64,000 nucleotides of DNA. It comes from RBG-16-66-20 sp052386675 (lineage in GTDB: Bacteria > Pseudomonadota > Gammaproteobacteria > Burkholderiales > SG8-39). The notes below the pieces were generated by a model, which was not told where the DNA came from, did no database searches, and saw only the letters and a list, made by a program, of their open reading frames with translations. The DNA lies in the NCBI GenBank assembly GCA_052386675.1, contig JBQTJX010000021.1, positions 1-64,000 of the forward strand, written 5' to 3'. The position numbers and the translations under genes were made by a program. This document shows positions 1-7,579 of this stretch, in pieces; within the stretch, counting starts at the first letter, position 1; each line of letters opens with the position of its first letter.

Positions 1-1
1 G

Positions 2-97
2 AAGGGCATGTACGCCTGCCGCCCGCCCGGCATGAAGCACGGCCCCTACCGCACCGAGGAGGGCGTCATCACCTTCGAGGTCAGATACGCGCGCTGA
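2..97 (+). CDS. C-terminal end of a cupin-like protein (cut by window edge)
   Basis: Only the last 31 codons are in the window, ending in TGA at 95-97. The readable tail ends in GVITFEVRYAR and contains PPGMKHGPYRTEEG, which resembles the last strand of ChrR-like or other small cupins, where a His lies after a 'PPG' turn. The next gene begins 11 bases later in the same direction, so the two may be co-transcribed. The fold is inferred from very little sequence and the substrate is unknown. Confidence 0.4.
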   Translation, partial: KGMYACRPPGMKHGPYRTEEGVITFEVRYAR

Positions 98-108
98 GCG
101 CGGACGGC

Positions 109-1251
109 GTGCGCGCTGAAGCGACCCGGCGCGAGGTGATCGCGAACGTCGCGCGCCTGAACGCCTGCATGGACCGCGAGGGCCTGGACGCGGTCGCGGT
201 ACGCACCGGCCCGAACTTCACCTATCTGGCCGGGATGGCGATGCCGGGCACACTTGCCCGCCACCTTGACGCCGCGTACACAGTGCGCGGCTTCATGGTC
301 CTGTGGCCGCGCAAGGGGGCGCCCATCCTCGTTCTGGACGCTTTCGCCGAAACACTGGCACGACGCGCCTCGTGGATCGAGCGCGTCGAGGTGTACCAGG
401 CCTACGAGGAATCGCTCTACGCCCGCGTTGCGGGGCTCATCGCCGACACGGGCCTCGCCGGCGCGCGCATCGGCTTTGAGCGCGAGGGCCTGAGCATCGC
501 GCACTGGGAGGAGATCCAGCGCGCGCTGCCTAAGCTCGATATGGCGGACTGCTCGCGCCTGATGGATGAGGTGCGCTGGGTGAAGACGCCTGGAGAAGTG
601 GCGCTGCAGAAGCGGGCCTGCGACCTGCTGGACGACGTGCTGCTGGAGAATTTCCCGACCATCCGCGACGGCGAGTCCGAGCGCGAGGTGCACGCGCGCA
701 TGGTGGCCGCCTGCATGAGGAAGGGATGCGACTACGTGCACGGAATCCTCAATTCGAGCTCCAACATGGTGATGTATGGCGGCGAAAGCGAGCTGCGCTT
801 CCGCGCCGGCGATTTCGTCCGCAACGACTACGTCGCCTACCTCGACGGCTATCCCGGCCACCAGTCCCGGCTCGCGATACTCGGGCAGCCAAACCCCGAG
901 CAGCAGCGCGGCTATGACCTGACGCTGGAAATCCACCGCATGACGATAGAGCGCTGTCGCGCGGGCGTCACCGCCGGGGAGATCTACGACTTCGCGCACG
1001 CGGAGTTCAGGAAGCGCGGGATCGACTACACGGCTTCCCTGGTAGGACACGGCATGGGTCCGTGGTTCCACCAGCAGGAGCCGGTGCTGCGCCGGGGCGG
1101 CAAGGCGGTACTCGAGAAGGGCATGATCCTCGCCGTCGAACCGCAGCGCCTACACTGGCACCTGCAGGACATCATCCTAGTACAGGACGGGCCACCGCAG
1201 CTGATCTCCGACAGGTTCCCGATCGACAAGCCGTTCGTGATCCGGGTCTGA
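109..1251 (+). CDS. M24-family (creatinase/aminopeptidase P-like) hydrolase with altered metal-site residues
   Basis: 380 residues in the two-domain layout of prolidases and creatinases: a creatinase-N domain (about 1-150) and a pita-bread domain (about 160-380). Conserved landmarks are D240, H314 in GHGMGPWFH and E344 in AVEP. By alignment of local motifs, the second metal Asp is replaced by H251 (GYPGHQSR where peptidases have GYxxDxTR), and the last metal Glu is Q353 (HLQDIILV where peptidases have xxEDxxxV). Metal-independent members such as creatinase also lack ligands, so it is more likely a C-N hydrolase of a small substrate than a peptidase. The GTG start at 109 has no clear ribosome site. 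The ABC importer directly downstream suggests it acts on an imported nitrogen compound. Confidence 0.8.
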   Translation: MRAEATRREVIANVARLNACMDREGLDAVAVRTGPNFTYLAGMAMPGTLARHLDAAYTVRGFMVLWPRKGAPILVLDAFAETLARRASWIERVEVYQAYEESLYARVAGLIADTGLAGARIGFEREGLSIAHWEEIQRALPKLDMADCSRLMDEVRWVKTPGEVALQKRACDLLDDVLLENFPTIRDGESEREVHARMVAACMRKGCDYVHGILNSSSNMVMYGGESELRFRAGDFVRNDYVAYLDGYPGHQSRLAILGQPNPEQQRGYDLTLEIHRMTIERCRAGVTAGEIYDFAHAEFRKRGIDYTASLVGHGMGPWFHQQEPVLRRGGKAVLEKGMILAVEPQRLHWHLQDIILVQDGPPQLISDRFPIDKPFVIRV

Positions 1252-1312
1252 AGGCGGTAAAATGCCCGTAGCAACCTCCACCATCGCAAATTCGAACATG
1301 GGAGCGCCTCCG

Positions 1313-2158
1313 ATGCTGCTTTGCCGACTTGACTTGATCGCCGCTGCCCTGTTGCTAGCGGGTTCCGCGCTGGCTCAAACCAAGCTGCCGCCGCTGCGCA
1401 CCGGCGTCGACGGCACCTTCGCGCCGCACGCCATGCCCAAGCTCGGCGGCGGCACCGAGGGCTTCCAGATCGACCTTTTCACCGAGGTCGCCCGGCGCAT
1501 GAAGCGCGAGATCACCATCGACGCCGTGAGCTTCTCGACCCTGATCCCAGGCATGCTCGCGGGCCGCTACGACTTCATCGCGGCGCCGACCACGGTGACC
1601 AAGGAGCGCGCCGAGAGCATGCTCTTCACCGCGGGCTATCTCTGGACCGCGTACCAGTTCGGCATCCGCAAGGGCTCGGCGCCGATCAAGGACTGGTCCG
1701 ACCTGAAAGGCAAGGCGGTCGCGGTCAACAAGGGCACGCCCTACGAGACGCTGTCGAAGGCCGAGGGCGCGAAGCACGGCTTCGAGGTGCAGCCCTACGA
1801 CACCCAGCCCGACGCGATCCAGGCGGTGGTTTCCGGGCGCGCCTACGCCGTGCTCGGGGGCTACACCACCATCGTCTACGCGGCGAGCAAGAACCCGAAC
1901 TTCGTCGCCGACCTCGAGCTCACCCATACGCGCGCGCATTGGGCGGCGCCCTTTCCCAAGCAGAGCGTCGCGCTGCGCAATGAAATGCAGGACGTGCTCG
2001 ATTGCATGAAGAAAGACGGCACCATCGCCAAGCTCTCGGAGAAATGGTTCGGCCGCGTCCCCGGCCCCGATGCGCTCGAGCGCGTCATCACGCCGGGCTA
2101 CGGCGTGCCCGGCATGCCGGGCTACGACCCGACTCCGCATCCGTTGAAGTGCGGCTAA
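1313..2158 (+). CDS. ABC transporter substrate-binding protein, family 3 (amino-acid type)
   Basis: Periplasmic solute receptor with the SBP_bac_3 fold: TGVDGTFAPHAMPK opens the first lobe, GFQIDLFTEVARRM follows, and a hinge region near LKGKAVAVNKGTPYE. I chose ATG 1313 because GGAG lies at 1301-1304 and the product starts with a clean signal peptide (hydrophobic AALLLAGSALAQ, cleavage after ALA). Starts at 1262 or 1298 are open but add a non-signal-like extension. It is first of four genes (receptor, ATPase, two permeases) that form a complete importer. The ligand is an amino acid or similar small polar compound and cannot be read from sequence. Confidence 0.88.
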   Translation: MLLCRLDLIAAALLLAGSALAQTKLPPLRTGVDGTFAPHAMPKLGGGTEGFQIDLFTEVARRMKREITIDAVSFSTLIPGMLAGRYDFIAAPTTVTKERAESMLFTAGYLWTAYQFGIRKGSAPIKDWSDLKGKAVAVNKGTPYETLSKAEGAKHGFEVQPYDTQPDAIQAVVSGRAYAVLGGYTTIVYAASKNPNFVADLELTHTRAHWAAPFPKQSVALRNEMQDVLDCMKKDGTIAKLSEKWFGRVPGPDALERVITPGYGVPGMPGYDPTPHPLKCG

Positions 2159-2167
2159 TCGCCGGGG

Positions 2168-2911
2168 ATGCCCGGTAAGCCCATCGTCGAAGCGCGAGGC
2201 ATCCACAAGTACTTCGGTGCCCACCACGTCCTGAAAGGCGTGGACCTCGTGCTGGCCGAGCGCGAGCTTGCGTTCGTCATCGGCCCCTCGGGCTCGGGCA
2301 AGTCCACGCTGCTGCGCTGCCTCAACCGGCTCGAGGAGCCTTCCTCGGGCAGCGTCGTCGTCGACGGCGTCGACATGCTGGATGCGCGCACCGACCTCAA
2401 CCATGCACGCCAGCGCATCGGCATGGTGTTCCAATCCTTCAACCTCTACCCGCACATGACGGCGCTGGGCAACGTCACGCTGGCGCTGCGCAAGGTCGCG
2501 GGCAAGACGCGCGAGGAGGCCGATGCGCTCGGCCGCGCGGCGCTGGAGCGCGTCGGCCTCGCCGACCGCGCCGGCCACACCCCGGGCCAGCTCTCCGGCG
2601 GCCAGCAGCAGCGCGTCGCCATCGCGCGCGCCATCGCGCTTGAGCCGCGCGTGATGCTGTTTGATGAGCCCACGAGTTCCCTCGACCCGGAGCTCGTAGG
2701 CTCGGTGCTGGGCGTGATGCGCGACCTGCGCCAGAGCGGCATGGCGATGGTGGTGGTCAGCCACGAGATGGGCTTCGCGCGCAACGCCGCCGACCGGGTC
2801 CTCTTCATGGACCAGGGCGTCTTCGTCGAGGAAGGCACGCCGGGGCAGATCTTCGAGGCGCCGGCGCAGGAGCGCACGCGCGCCTTCATCGGCCAGATCC
2901 AGAAGCATTGA
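2168..2911 (+). CDS. Amino-acid-type ABC transporter ATP-binding protein (GlnQ-like)
   Basis: 247 residues, the usual length of GlnQ/HisP ATPases. Walker A is GPSGSGKST, the Q-loop is MVFQSFNLYPHMT, the ABC signature is LSGGQQQR, Walker B with the catalytic Glu is VMLFDEPTSSLDPE, and the switch His is in VVVSHEMGFA. It energises the importer formed with the receptor before it and the two permeases after it. The stop codon TGA shares bases up to 2911 with the region just before the next gene's GTG start at 2913, so translation is probably coupled. Confidence 0.95.
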   Translation: MPGKPIVEARGIHKYFGAHHVLKGVDLVLAERELAFVIGPSGSGKSTLLRCLNRLEEPSSGSVVVDGVDMLDARTDLNHARQRIGMVFQSFNLYPHMTALGNVTLALRKVAGKTREEADALGRAALERVGLADRAGHTPGQLSGGQQQRVAIARAIALEPRVMLFDEPTSSLDPELVGSVLGVMRDLRQSGMAMVVVSHEMGFARNAADRVLFMDQGVFVEEGTPGQIFEAPAQERTRAFIGQIQKH

Positions 2912-2912
2912 T

Positions 2913-3593
2913 GTGACGAACTGGGACCGCTTCCTCGAGACGTTCTTCAACGCGAGGATGATGGCACGCTATCTGCCGGACATCCTGCAGGGTGCGCTGG
3001 TCACGATCCAGATCGCCGGCCTCGTGATCGTCTCAGGCCTCTTCCTCGGACTCGCGCTCGCGCTGCTGCGCAGCTTCGGCTTCCGCCCGGTCAACCTGCT
3101 GATCATCCTCGTCGTCGACCTGTTTCGCGCGCTGCCGCCGCTGGTGATCATCGTCTTCATCTACTTCGGCCTCCCCGCGGAGGGCGTCTCGAACTGGGGC
3201 TTCATATCCACCTGGCTCTCGCTCACCTTCGTGCTGATGGCGTTCTCGGAGGAAATCTTCTGGGCCGGCATCACCTCGATCCCGAAGGGCCAGTGGGAGG
3301 CGGCGCGTTCGACCGGCTTGAGCTACGGCCAGGCGCTCATGGGTGTGGTGCTGCCGCAAGCGCTGCGCCTCACCATCCCGCCGCTTACGAATAGGACCAT
3401 AGCGATCACGAAAGGCACCGCGCTTGCCAGCGTGGTCGCGGTGGGCGAGATGCTGGGCATGGCCTCTTCCGCCGTGTCGAACAGCTACAACCCCTCGCCG
3501 CTGACACTTGCGGCGGTCGGCTACCTGATCCTTTTCTTTCCCATGGTGGTCTTCGGCCGGTACCTTGAGACGCGCATGGCCTGGAAGCGCTGA
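2913..3593 (+). CDS. Amino-acid ABC transporter permease 1 (HisM/GlnP-like)
   Basis: 226-residue inner-membrane protein of the His/Glu/Gln/Arg permease type with about five hydrophobic segments. The EAA loop that contacts the ATPase is visible as EAARSTGLSYGQALMGVVLPQALR. The start is GTG 2913, one base after the ATPase stop. The gene ends in TGATG, overlapping the ATG of the second permease. Two different permeases imply a heterodimeric channel, as in HisQM. Confidence 0.9.
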   Translation: MTNWDRFLETFFNARMMARYLPDILQGALVTIQIAGLVIVSGLFLGLALALLRSFGFRPVNLLIILVVDLFRALPPLVIIVFIYFGLPAEGVSNWGFISTWLSLTFVLMAFSEEIFWAGITSIPKGQWEAARSTGLSYGQALMGVVLPQALRLTIPPLTNRTIAITKGTALASVVAVGEMLGMASSAVSNSYNPSPLTLAAVGYLILFFPMVVFGRYLETRMAWKR

Positions 3594-4261
3594 TGCTCGA
3601 GACCTTCGTCAACACCGACATCGCGCGCCAGGCCTGGCCGATCTTGTTCGCGGGCCTGGGCAACACGCTCCTGCTCTCGGTCGTGGTGGTGCCGCTCGGC
3701 CTGCTGGGCGGCCTCATCCTCGCCGTGCTCGCCACGAGCGTGCACCACCCGCTCGTGCGCTACCCGCTCATGGCCTGGGTGGATTTCTTCCGCGCTTTCC
3801 CGCCGCTGGTGCTGCTGATCCTGATCTTCGCCGGACTGCCTTTCGCCGGCATCAAGCTGACCGGCTTCGCCTGCGTCTGCATCGCCTTCTTCCTCAACAC
3901 CGGCGCCTACTATGGCGAGATCCTGCGCGCCGGGATCGAGTCGGTGCCCTCGGGCCAAACCGAGGCTGCGCGCAGCACCGGACTGGGGCGCGTCCAGACC
4001 ATGCGTTTCGTCGTATTGCCGCAGGCGGTGCGCAACGTGCTGCCGGATCTCCTGTCCAACACGCTCGAGGTGGTAAAGCTCACCTCGCTCGGCAGCGTCG
4101 TCGCCATGCCGGAACTGCTGTTCCAGGCGCGCCAGGCGCAGAGCCTGACCTACAATCCGACGCCGATCGTGCTCGCGGCTGCGGTCTACTTCGTGATGCT
4201 GTGGCCGCTGGTGCGGCTGCTCAGCCGGCTCGAGAACCGGGCGCTCGCGGCGCGGATGTAG
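3593..4261 (+). CDS. Amino-acid ABC transporter permease 2
   Basis: 222 residues of the same MetI-like fold as its neighbour, with an EAA loop EAARSTGLGRVQTMRFVVLPQAVR. The start ATG shares one base with the previous stop (TGATG), a translational-coupling junction. It is the last gene of the importer operon. About 115 bases follow before the next gene; that gap holds no gene and only a weak inverted repeat GTAGT/ACTAC at 4338-4355. Confidence 0.9.
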   Translation: MLETFVNTDIARQAWPILFAGLGNTLLLSVVVVPLGLLGGLILAVLATSVHHPLVRYPLMAWVDFFRAFPPLVLLILIFAGLPFAGIKLTGFACVCIAFFLNTGAYYGEILRAGIESVPSGQTEAARSTGLGRVQTMRFVVLPQAVRNVLPDLLSNTLEVVKLTSLGSVVAMPELLFQARQAQSLTYNPTPIVLAAAVYFVMLWPLVRLLSRLENRALAARM

Positions 4262-4375
4262 GCATTACTGCTTCGACCAGACCGGCTTCGCCATCGCCGA
4301 GGTCGCGAGCGCCGCTAAGAGGAGTTCGGCGCCGTGCGTAGTACATTCGGACTACCCTTTCCAGGAGACAGAGCC

Positions 4376-4684
4376 ATGATTCACGTCGTCGCCGTCCTCA
4401 CCACCAAGCCCGGCCAGCGTGAGACTGTGCTCGGCCACTTCCGCGCCAACGTGCCCGCGGTGCTCGCCGAGAAAGGCTGCATCGAGTACGGCGCCGCCGT
4501 GGACGCGCACGACGCGCTGCCGTTCCAGACCAGGTACGGCGCGGATACCTTCATCGTGATCGAGAAATGGGAAAGCATGGAGGCCCTCGCGGCGCACGCC
4601 GCCGCGCCCCACATGCTCGCCTACGGCGCGAAGGTGAAGGAATTGATGGCGGGCCGCGCGGTCCACATCCTGTCGCCGGCGTAG
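4376..4684 (+). CDS. ABM-domain (antibiotic biosynthesis monooxygenase-like) protein, copy 1
   Basis: A 102-residue ferredoxin-like alpha-beta protein of the ABM superfamily: MIHVVAVLTTKPG forms strand 1 and FIVIEKWESMEAL the conserved third strand and helix, with His in AHAAAPHM. Family members act as dimers, as cofactor-free oxygenases, haem degraders or autoinducer-modifying enzymes; the substrate here is unknown. ATG 4376 follows CCAGGAGACAGAGCC. It is about three quarters identical by eye to the gene at 6462-6770 and has the same length, so the two are paralogues within one duplicated module. Confidence 0.85.
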   Translation: MIHVVAVLTTKPGQRETVLGHFRANVPAVLAEKGCIEYGAAVDAHDALPFQTRYGADTFIVIEKWESMEALAAHAAAPHMLAYGAKVKELMAGRAVHILSPA

Positions 4685-4711
4685 AATCGCAGCTTCGATC
4701 GAGGAACCCCC

Positions 4712-5476
4712 ATGTCCATCCATCCGCTGCCCTCCCGCACCGCCGATCCCGTCACGCAGGCGAAGATCCACCTCGCCGCCGCGCACCGCCTCGCGGTGCT
4801 GCACGAGCTGGAGGAGGGCATCGACAACCACTTCACGGTCACGGTGCCGGGGCGCGACGAGCGCTACCTGATCCTGCCTTTCGGCCTGCACTGGTCGGAA
4901 GCGCGCGCGAGCGACATGATCGCGTTCGACGAGTCGGGCCAGACGCTCGAGGGGGAGGGCGTGGTCGAGCTCTCGGCGCAGTGCATCCACGCGCCCATCC
5001 ACCGCATCACCGGGGCGCGCGTCGTGCTGCACACGCACCAGACCTGGGCGCTGGCGCTCAACATGCTGGAGAACAACCGCCTCCTGCCCGCCAACCAGAC
5101 GGCGTCGTTCTTCCATGGCCACATCGCCTACGACGACACCTACCTCGGCACGGCGGATACGCTCGAGGAGGGCGAGCGCCTGGCGAAGCTGATCGGCAAG
5201 AAGCACGTGCTCTTCATGAAGAACCACGGCGTGCTGGTGACGGGCGATACCATGGCGCAGGCCTACCGCCGCATCTACAAGCTCGAGCGCGTCTGCCGCA
5301 CCCAGGTGCTGGCGATGGCCACCGGCCAGCCGCTCAAGGTGCTGTCGGAGGAAATCGTGGCGCAGGTCCAGTCCCCGCCCGAGAACGACCGCCATTCGCG
5401 GAGCGAGCGAGACCGCCTCTTTTTCGAGGCAATGATGCGCATTCTCGACCGGGAAAATCCCGGCTACGCCTCCTAG
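4712..5476 (+). CDS. Class II aldolase/adducin family protein, copy 1
   Basis: 254 residues with the zinc pattern of class II aldolases: H-x-H in VLHTHQTW and a later His in FMKNHGVLV. Upstream of the H-x-H, where fuculose-phosphate aldolase has its catalytic Glu, this protein reads LSAQCIHAPIH and I see no matching Glu. It is therefore nearer the adducin-like branch, whose reactions are poorly known. It lies 27 bases behind the ABM gene. Near-identical motifs are in the second copy at 6821-7579. Confidence 0.85.
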   Translation: MSIHPLPSRTADPVTQAKIHLAAAHRLAVLHELEEGIDNHFTVTVPGRDERYLILPFGLHWSEARASDMIAFDESGQTLEGEGVVELSAQCIHAPIHRITGARVVLHTHQTWALALNMLENNRLLPANQTASFFHGHIAYDDTYLGTADTLEEGERLAKLIGKKHVLFMKNHGVLVTGDTMAQAYRRIYKLERVCRTQVLAMATGQPLKVLSEEIVAQVQSPPENDRHSRSERDRLFFEAMMRILDRENPGYAS

Positions 5477-5487
5477 GCAGGGCAATC

Positions 5488-6447
5488 ATGTCGGCGGTCC
5501 TCGGCAGCGGGGCGCATCGTTACCGCGTGGTGGAGAACTGGGCCAGGCTGCCCGAGGGCTGGGAATTCAAGGACGTCGGCGCGGTCGCGGTGGACCGCAA
5601 GGACAACGTCTACGTCTTCAACCGCGGCGAGCACCCGATGATGGTGTTCGATCGCGACGGCAATTTCCTGCGCTCCTGGGGCGAGGGCGGCTATCCGCGC
5701 GCGCACGGCATCCACATTCACGAAGACACGCTCTACCTCACCGACGACGGCGGCCACTTCGTGAGGAAGTGCACGCTGGAGGGAAAGGTGCTGCTCGAGC
5801 TGGGTGTTCCCGGCAAGCCTGCGCCCTACATGAGCGGCGAGCCGTTCCACCGCTGCACCCACACCGCGCTCTCGCCCAGGGGCGACATTTACGTGAGCGA
5901 CGGCTACGGCAACGCCAAGGTGCACAAATCCTCGCCCGACGGCAAGCTCATCAAGTCCTGGGGCGAGCCGGGTACCGACCCGGGCCAGTTCAACATTGCT
6001 CACAATATTGTTACAGACGCGGATGGCTGTGTTTACGTTGCGGATCGCGAGAACCACCGCGTGCAAGTGTTCGACGGCAACGGCAAGTACGAGACGCAGT
6101 GGGTCAACATGCACCGGCCCTGCGGGCTGTTCTGCTGCAGCGGGGCGACGAAGAAATTCATCATCGGCGAGCTAGGGCCCGGCATGCCGGTGAACCGCAA
6201 CATGCCCAACATCGGGCCGCGCCTGTCCATCGTCGATGGCAAGGGCAGGACACTGGCTCGCCTGGGTGGCGAGGCGGGCCCCGGCCTGGAAACCGGCAAG
6301 TTCATCGCCCCGCATGGCCTGGCGGTGGATTCGCGCGGCGACATCTACGTCGGCGAGGTCAGCTACACGGAGTATCCGAAGGCCTTCCCGGACACCAGGA
6401 TTCCGTGGCGCATGCGCTCTCTGCAAAAGCTTGAAAAACTCAACTGA
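5488..6447 (+). CDS. NHL-repeat beta-propeller protein
   Basis: 319 residues made of repeated blades with the NHL pattern, for example GAVAVDRKDNVYVFNRGEHPMMVFD, NIVTDADGCVYVADRENHRVQVFD and HGLAVDSRGDIYVGEVS. No signal peptide is visible, so it is probably cytoplasmic. Bacterial relatives are annotated as peptidyl-alpha-hydroxyglycine lyase-like or as sugar-lactone-lyase-like propellers. It sits between the two ABM-aldolase copies, 11 bases after the first aldolase and 14 bases before the second ABM gene, so it is part of the same transcription unit. ATG 5488 gives a natural N-terminus. Confidence 0.85.
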   Translation: MSAVLGSGAHRYRVVENWARLPEGWEFKDVGAVAVDRKDNVYVFNRGEHPMMVFDRDGNFLRSWGEGGYPRAHGIHIHEDTLYLTDDGGHFVRKCTLEGKVLLELGVPGKPAPYMSGEPFHRCTHTALSPRGDIYVSDGYGNAKVHKSSPDGKLIKSWGEPGTDPGQFNIAHNIVTDADGCVYVADRENHRVQVFDGNGKYETQWVNMHRPCGLFCCSGATKKFIIGELGPGMPVNRNMPNIGPRLSIVDGKGRTLARLGGEAGPGLETGKFIAPHGLAVDSRGDIYVGEVSYTEYPKAFPDTRIPWRMRSLQKLEKLN

Positions 6448-6461
6448 TAGAGGAGGAATCC

Positions 6462-6770
6462 ATGATCCACGTCATCGCCGTCATCACCGCCAAGCCCGGC
6501 ATGCGGGAGAACATCCTGCAGCTGTTCCGCGCCAACGTGCCCGCCGTGCGGGCGGAGCAGGGCTGCATCGAGTACGGCGCCGCCGTGGACGCGGATCCTG
6601 CCCTGCCTTTCCAGACCAAGTGGGGCGCGGACACGTTCCTGGTGGTGGAGAAATGGGAGAGCATGGAGGCGCTGAAAGCCCACGCCGCCGCGCCGCACAT
6701 GGCCGCCTACGGCGCGAAGGCCAAGGAATTCATCGCCGGCCGGGTGATCCACATCCTGAGCCCGGCGTAG
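6462..6770 (+). CDS. ABM-domain protein, copy 2
   Basis: 102 residues, paralogue of the protein at 4376-4684. GCIEYGAAVDA, KWESMEAL and AHAAAPHM are shared; differences are spread along the whole length, so this is an old duplication and not an assembly repeat. ATG 6462 follows the strong ribosome site GAGGAGG. The gene ends 50 bases before the second aldolase; that gap carries TAGAAT at 6782-6787 and a small hairpin at 6790-6811. Confidence 0.85.
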   Translation: MIHVIAVITAKPGMRENILQLFRANVPAVRAEQGCIEYGAAVDADPALPFQTKWGADTFLVVEKWESMEALKAHAAAPHMAAYGAKAKEFIAGRVIHILSPA

Positions 6771-6789
6771 GTCCGGCGACGTAGAATCG

Positions 6790-6811
6790 CCCTTTCCGTA
6801 TTTCGAAAGGG
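6790..6811 (+). other. Small hairpin before the second aldolase gene
   Basis: CCCTTTC (6790-6796) and GAAAGGG (6805-6811) form a perfect 7-bp stem with an 8-base loop, and the downstream arm holds the AAAGGGAG ribosome-site region of the gene starting at 6821. The fold could hide that ribosome site. The equivalent position of the first module has no such stem. Seen directly; any role is inference. Confidence 0.35.
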
Positions 6812-6820
6812 AGCCCGGCC

Positions 6821-7579
6821 ATGTCCGTCCACCCGCTGCGCGCCGCCGATCCGGTCCACCAGGCGAAGGTCCACCTCGCCGCCGCCCATCGCCTGGCGGT
6901 GCTGGACGAGCTGGAAGAGGGCATCGACAACCACTTCACGGTTTCGGTCCCCGGCCGCGACGACCGCTACCTGATCCTGCCTTTCGGCCTGCACTGGTCC
7001 GAGGCGAAGGCGAGCGACATGATCGTGTTCGATGAATCCGGTCAGACGCTGGAGGGCAAGGGCGAGGTCGAACTCTCGGCGCAGTGCATCCACGCGCCCA
7101 TCCACCGCATCACCGGCGCGAAGGTGGTGCTGCACACGCACCAGACCTGGGCGGTGGCGCTCAATATGCTGGAGAACAACCGCCTGGTGCCGGCCAGCCA
7201 GACCGCCGCGTTCTTCCATGGCCGCATCGCATACGACGACACCTATGCCGGCACCGCGGATTTCATCGAGGAAGGCGAGCGCCTGGCGCGCCTGATGGGC
7301 GACAAGCAGGTCATGTTCATGAAGAACCACGGTGTGCTGGTGGTCGGGGACACCGTGGCGCAGGCCTACCGGCGCCTCTACAAGCTCGAGCGCGTCTGCC
7401 GCGCCCAGGTGCTGGCGATGGGCACCGGGCAGCCGCTCAAGCTGCTGTCGGATGACATCGTCGCGCAGGTGCAGGCGCCACCGGCGAACGACAGGCACCC
7501 GCGCGCCGAGCGCGAGCGCCTGTACTTCGAGGCCATGATGCGGGTGCTGGACCGGGTCAATCCCGGCTACGCGGACTAG
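6821..7579 (+). CDS. Class II aldolase/adducin family protein, copy 2
   Basis: 252 residues, closely similar along its whole length to the 4712-5476 product. It keeps LHTHQTW and MKNHGVLV as metal motifs and likewise lacks the Glu of fuculose aldolases. The main differences are at the N-terminus and in scattered conservative changes. Its stop codon ends one base before the stop of the convergent MetE-like gene. The copies may serve different substrates or form a hetero-oligomer. Confidence 0.85.
   Translation: MSVHPLRAADPVHQAKVHLAAAHRLAVLDELEEGIDNHFTVSVPGRDDRYLILPFGLHWSEAKASDMIVFDESGQTLEGKGEVELSAQCIHAPIHRITGAKVVLHTHQTWAVALNMLENNRLVPASQTAAFFHGRIAYDDTYAGTADFIEEGERLARLMGDKQVMFMKNHGVLVVGDTVAQAYRRLYKLERVCRAQVLAMGTGQPLKLLSDDIVAQVQAPPANDRHPRAERERLYFEAMMRVLDRVNPGYAD

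Noticed and set aside
4376..6770. An antibiotic biosynthesis cluster, suggested by the two ABM genes.
   Set aside because: The ABM name is historical. No synthase, carrier protein or tailoring gene is present; aldolase and propeller neighbours point to catabolism.
4376..7579. The duplicated module as an assembly artefact.
   Set aside because: The copies differ by about a quarter of residues in the ABM proteins and have different spacers, so they are real paralogues.
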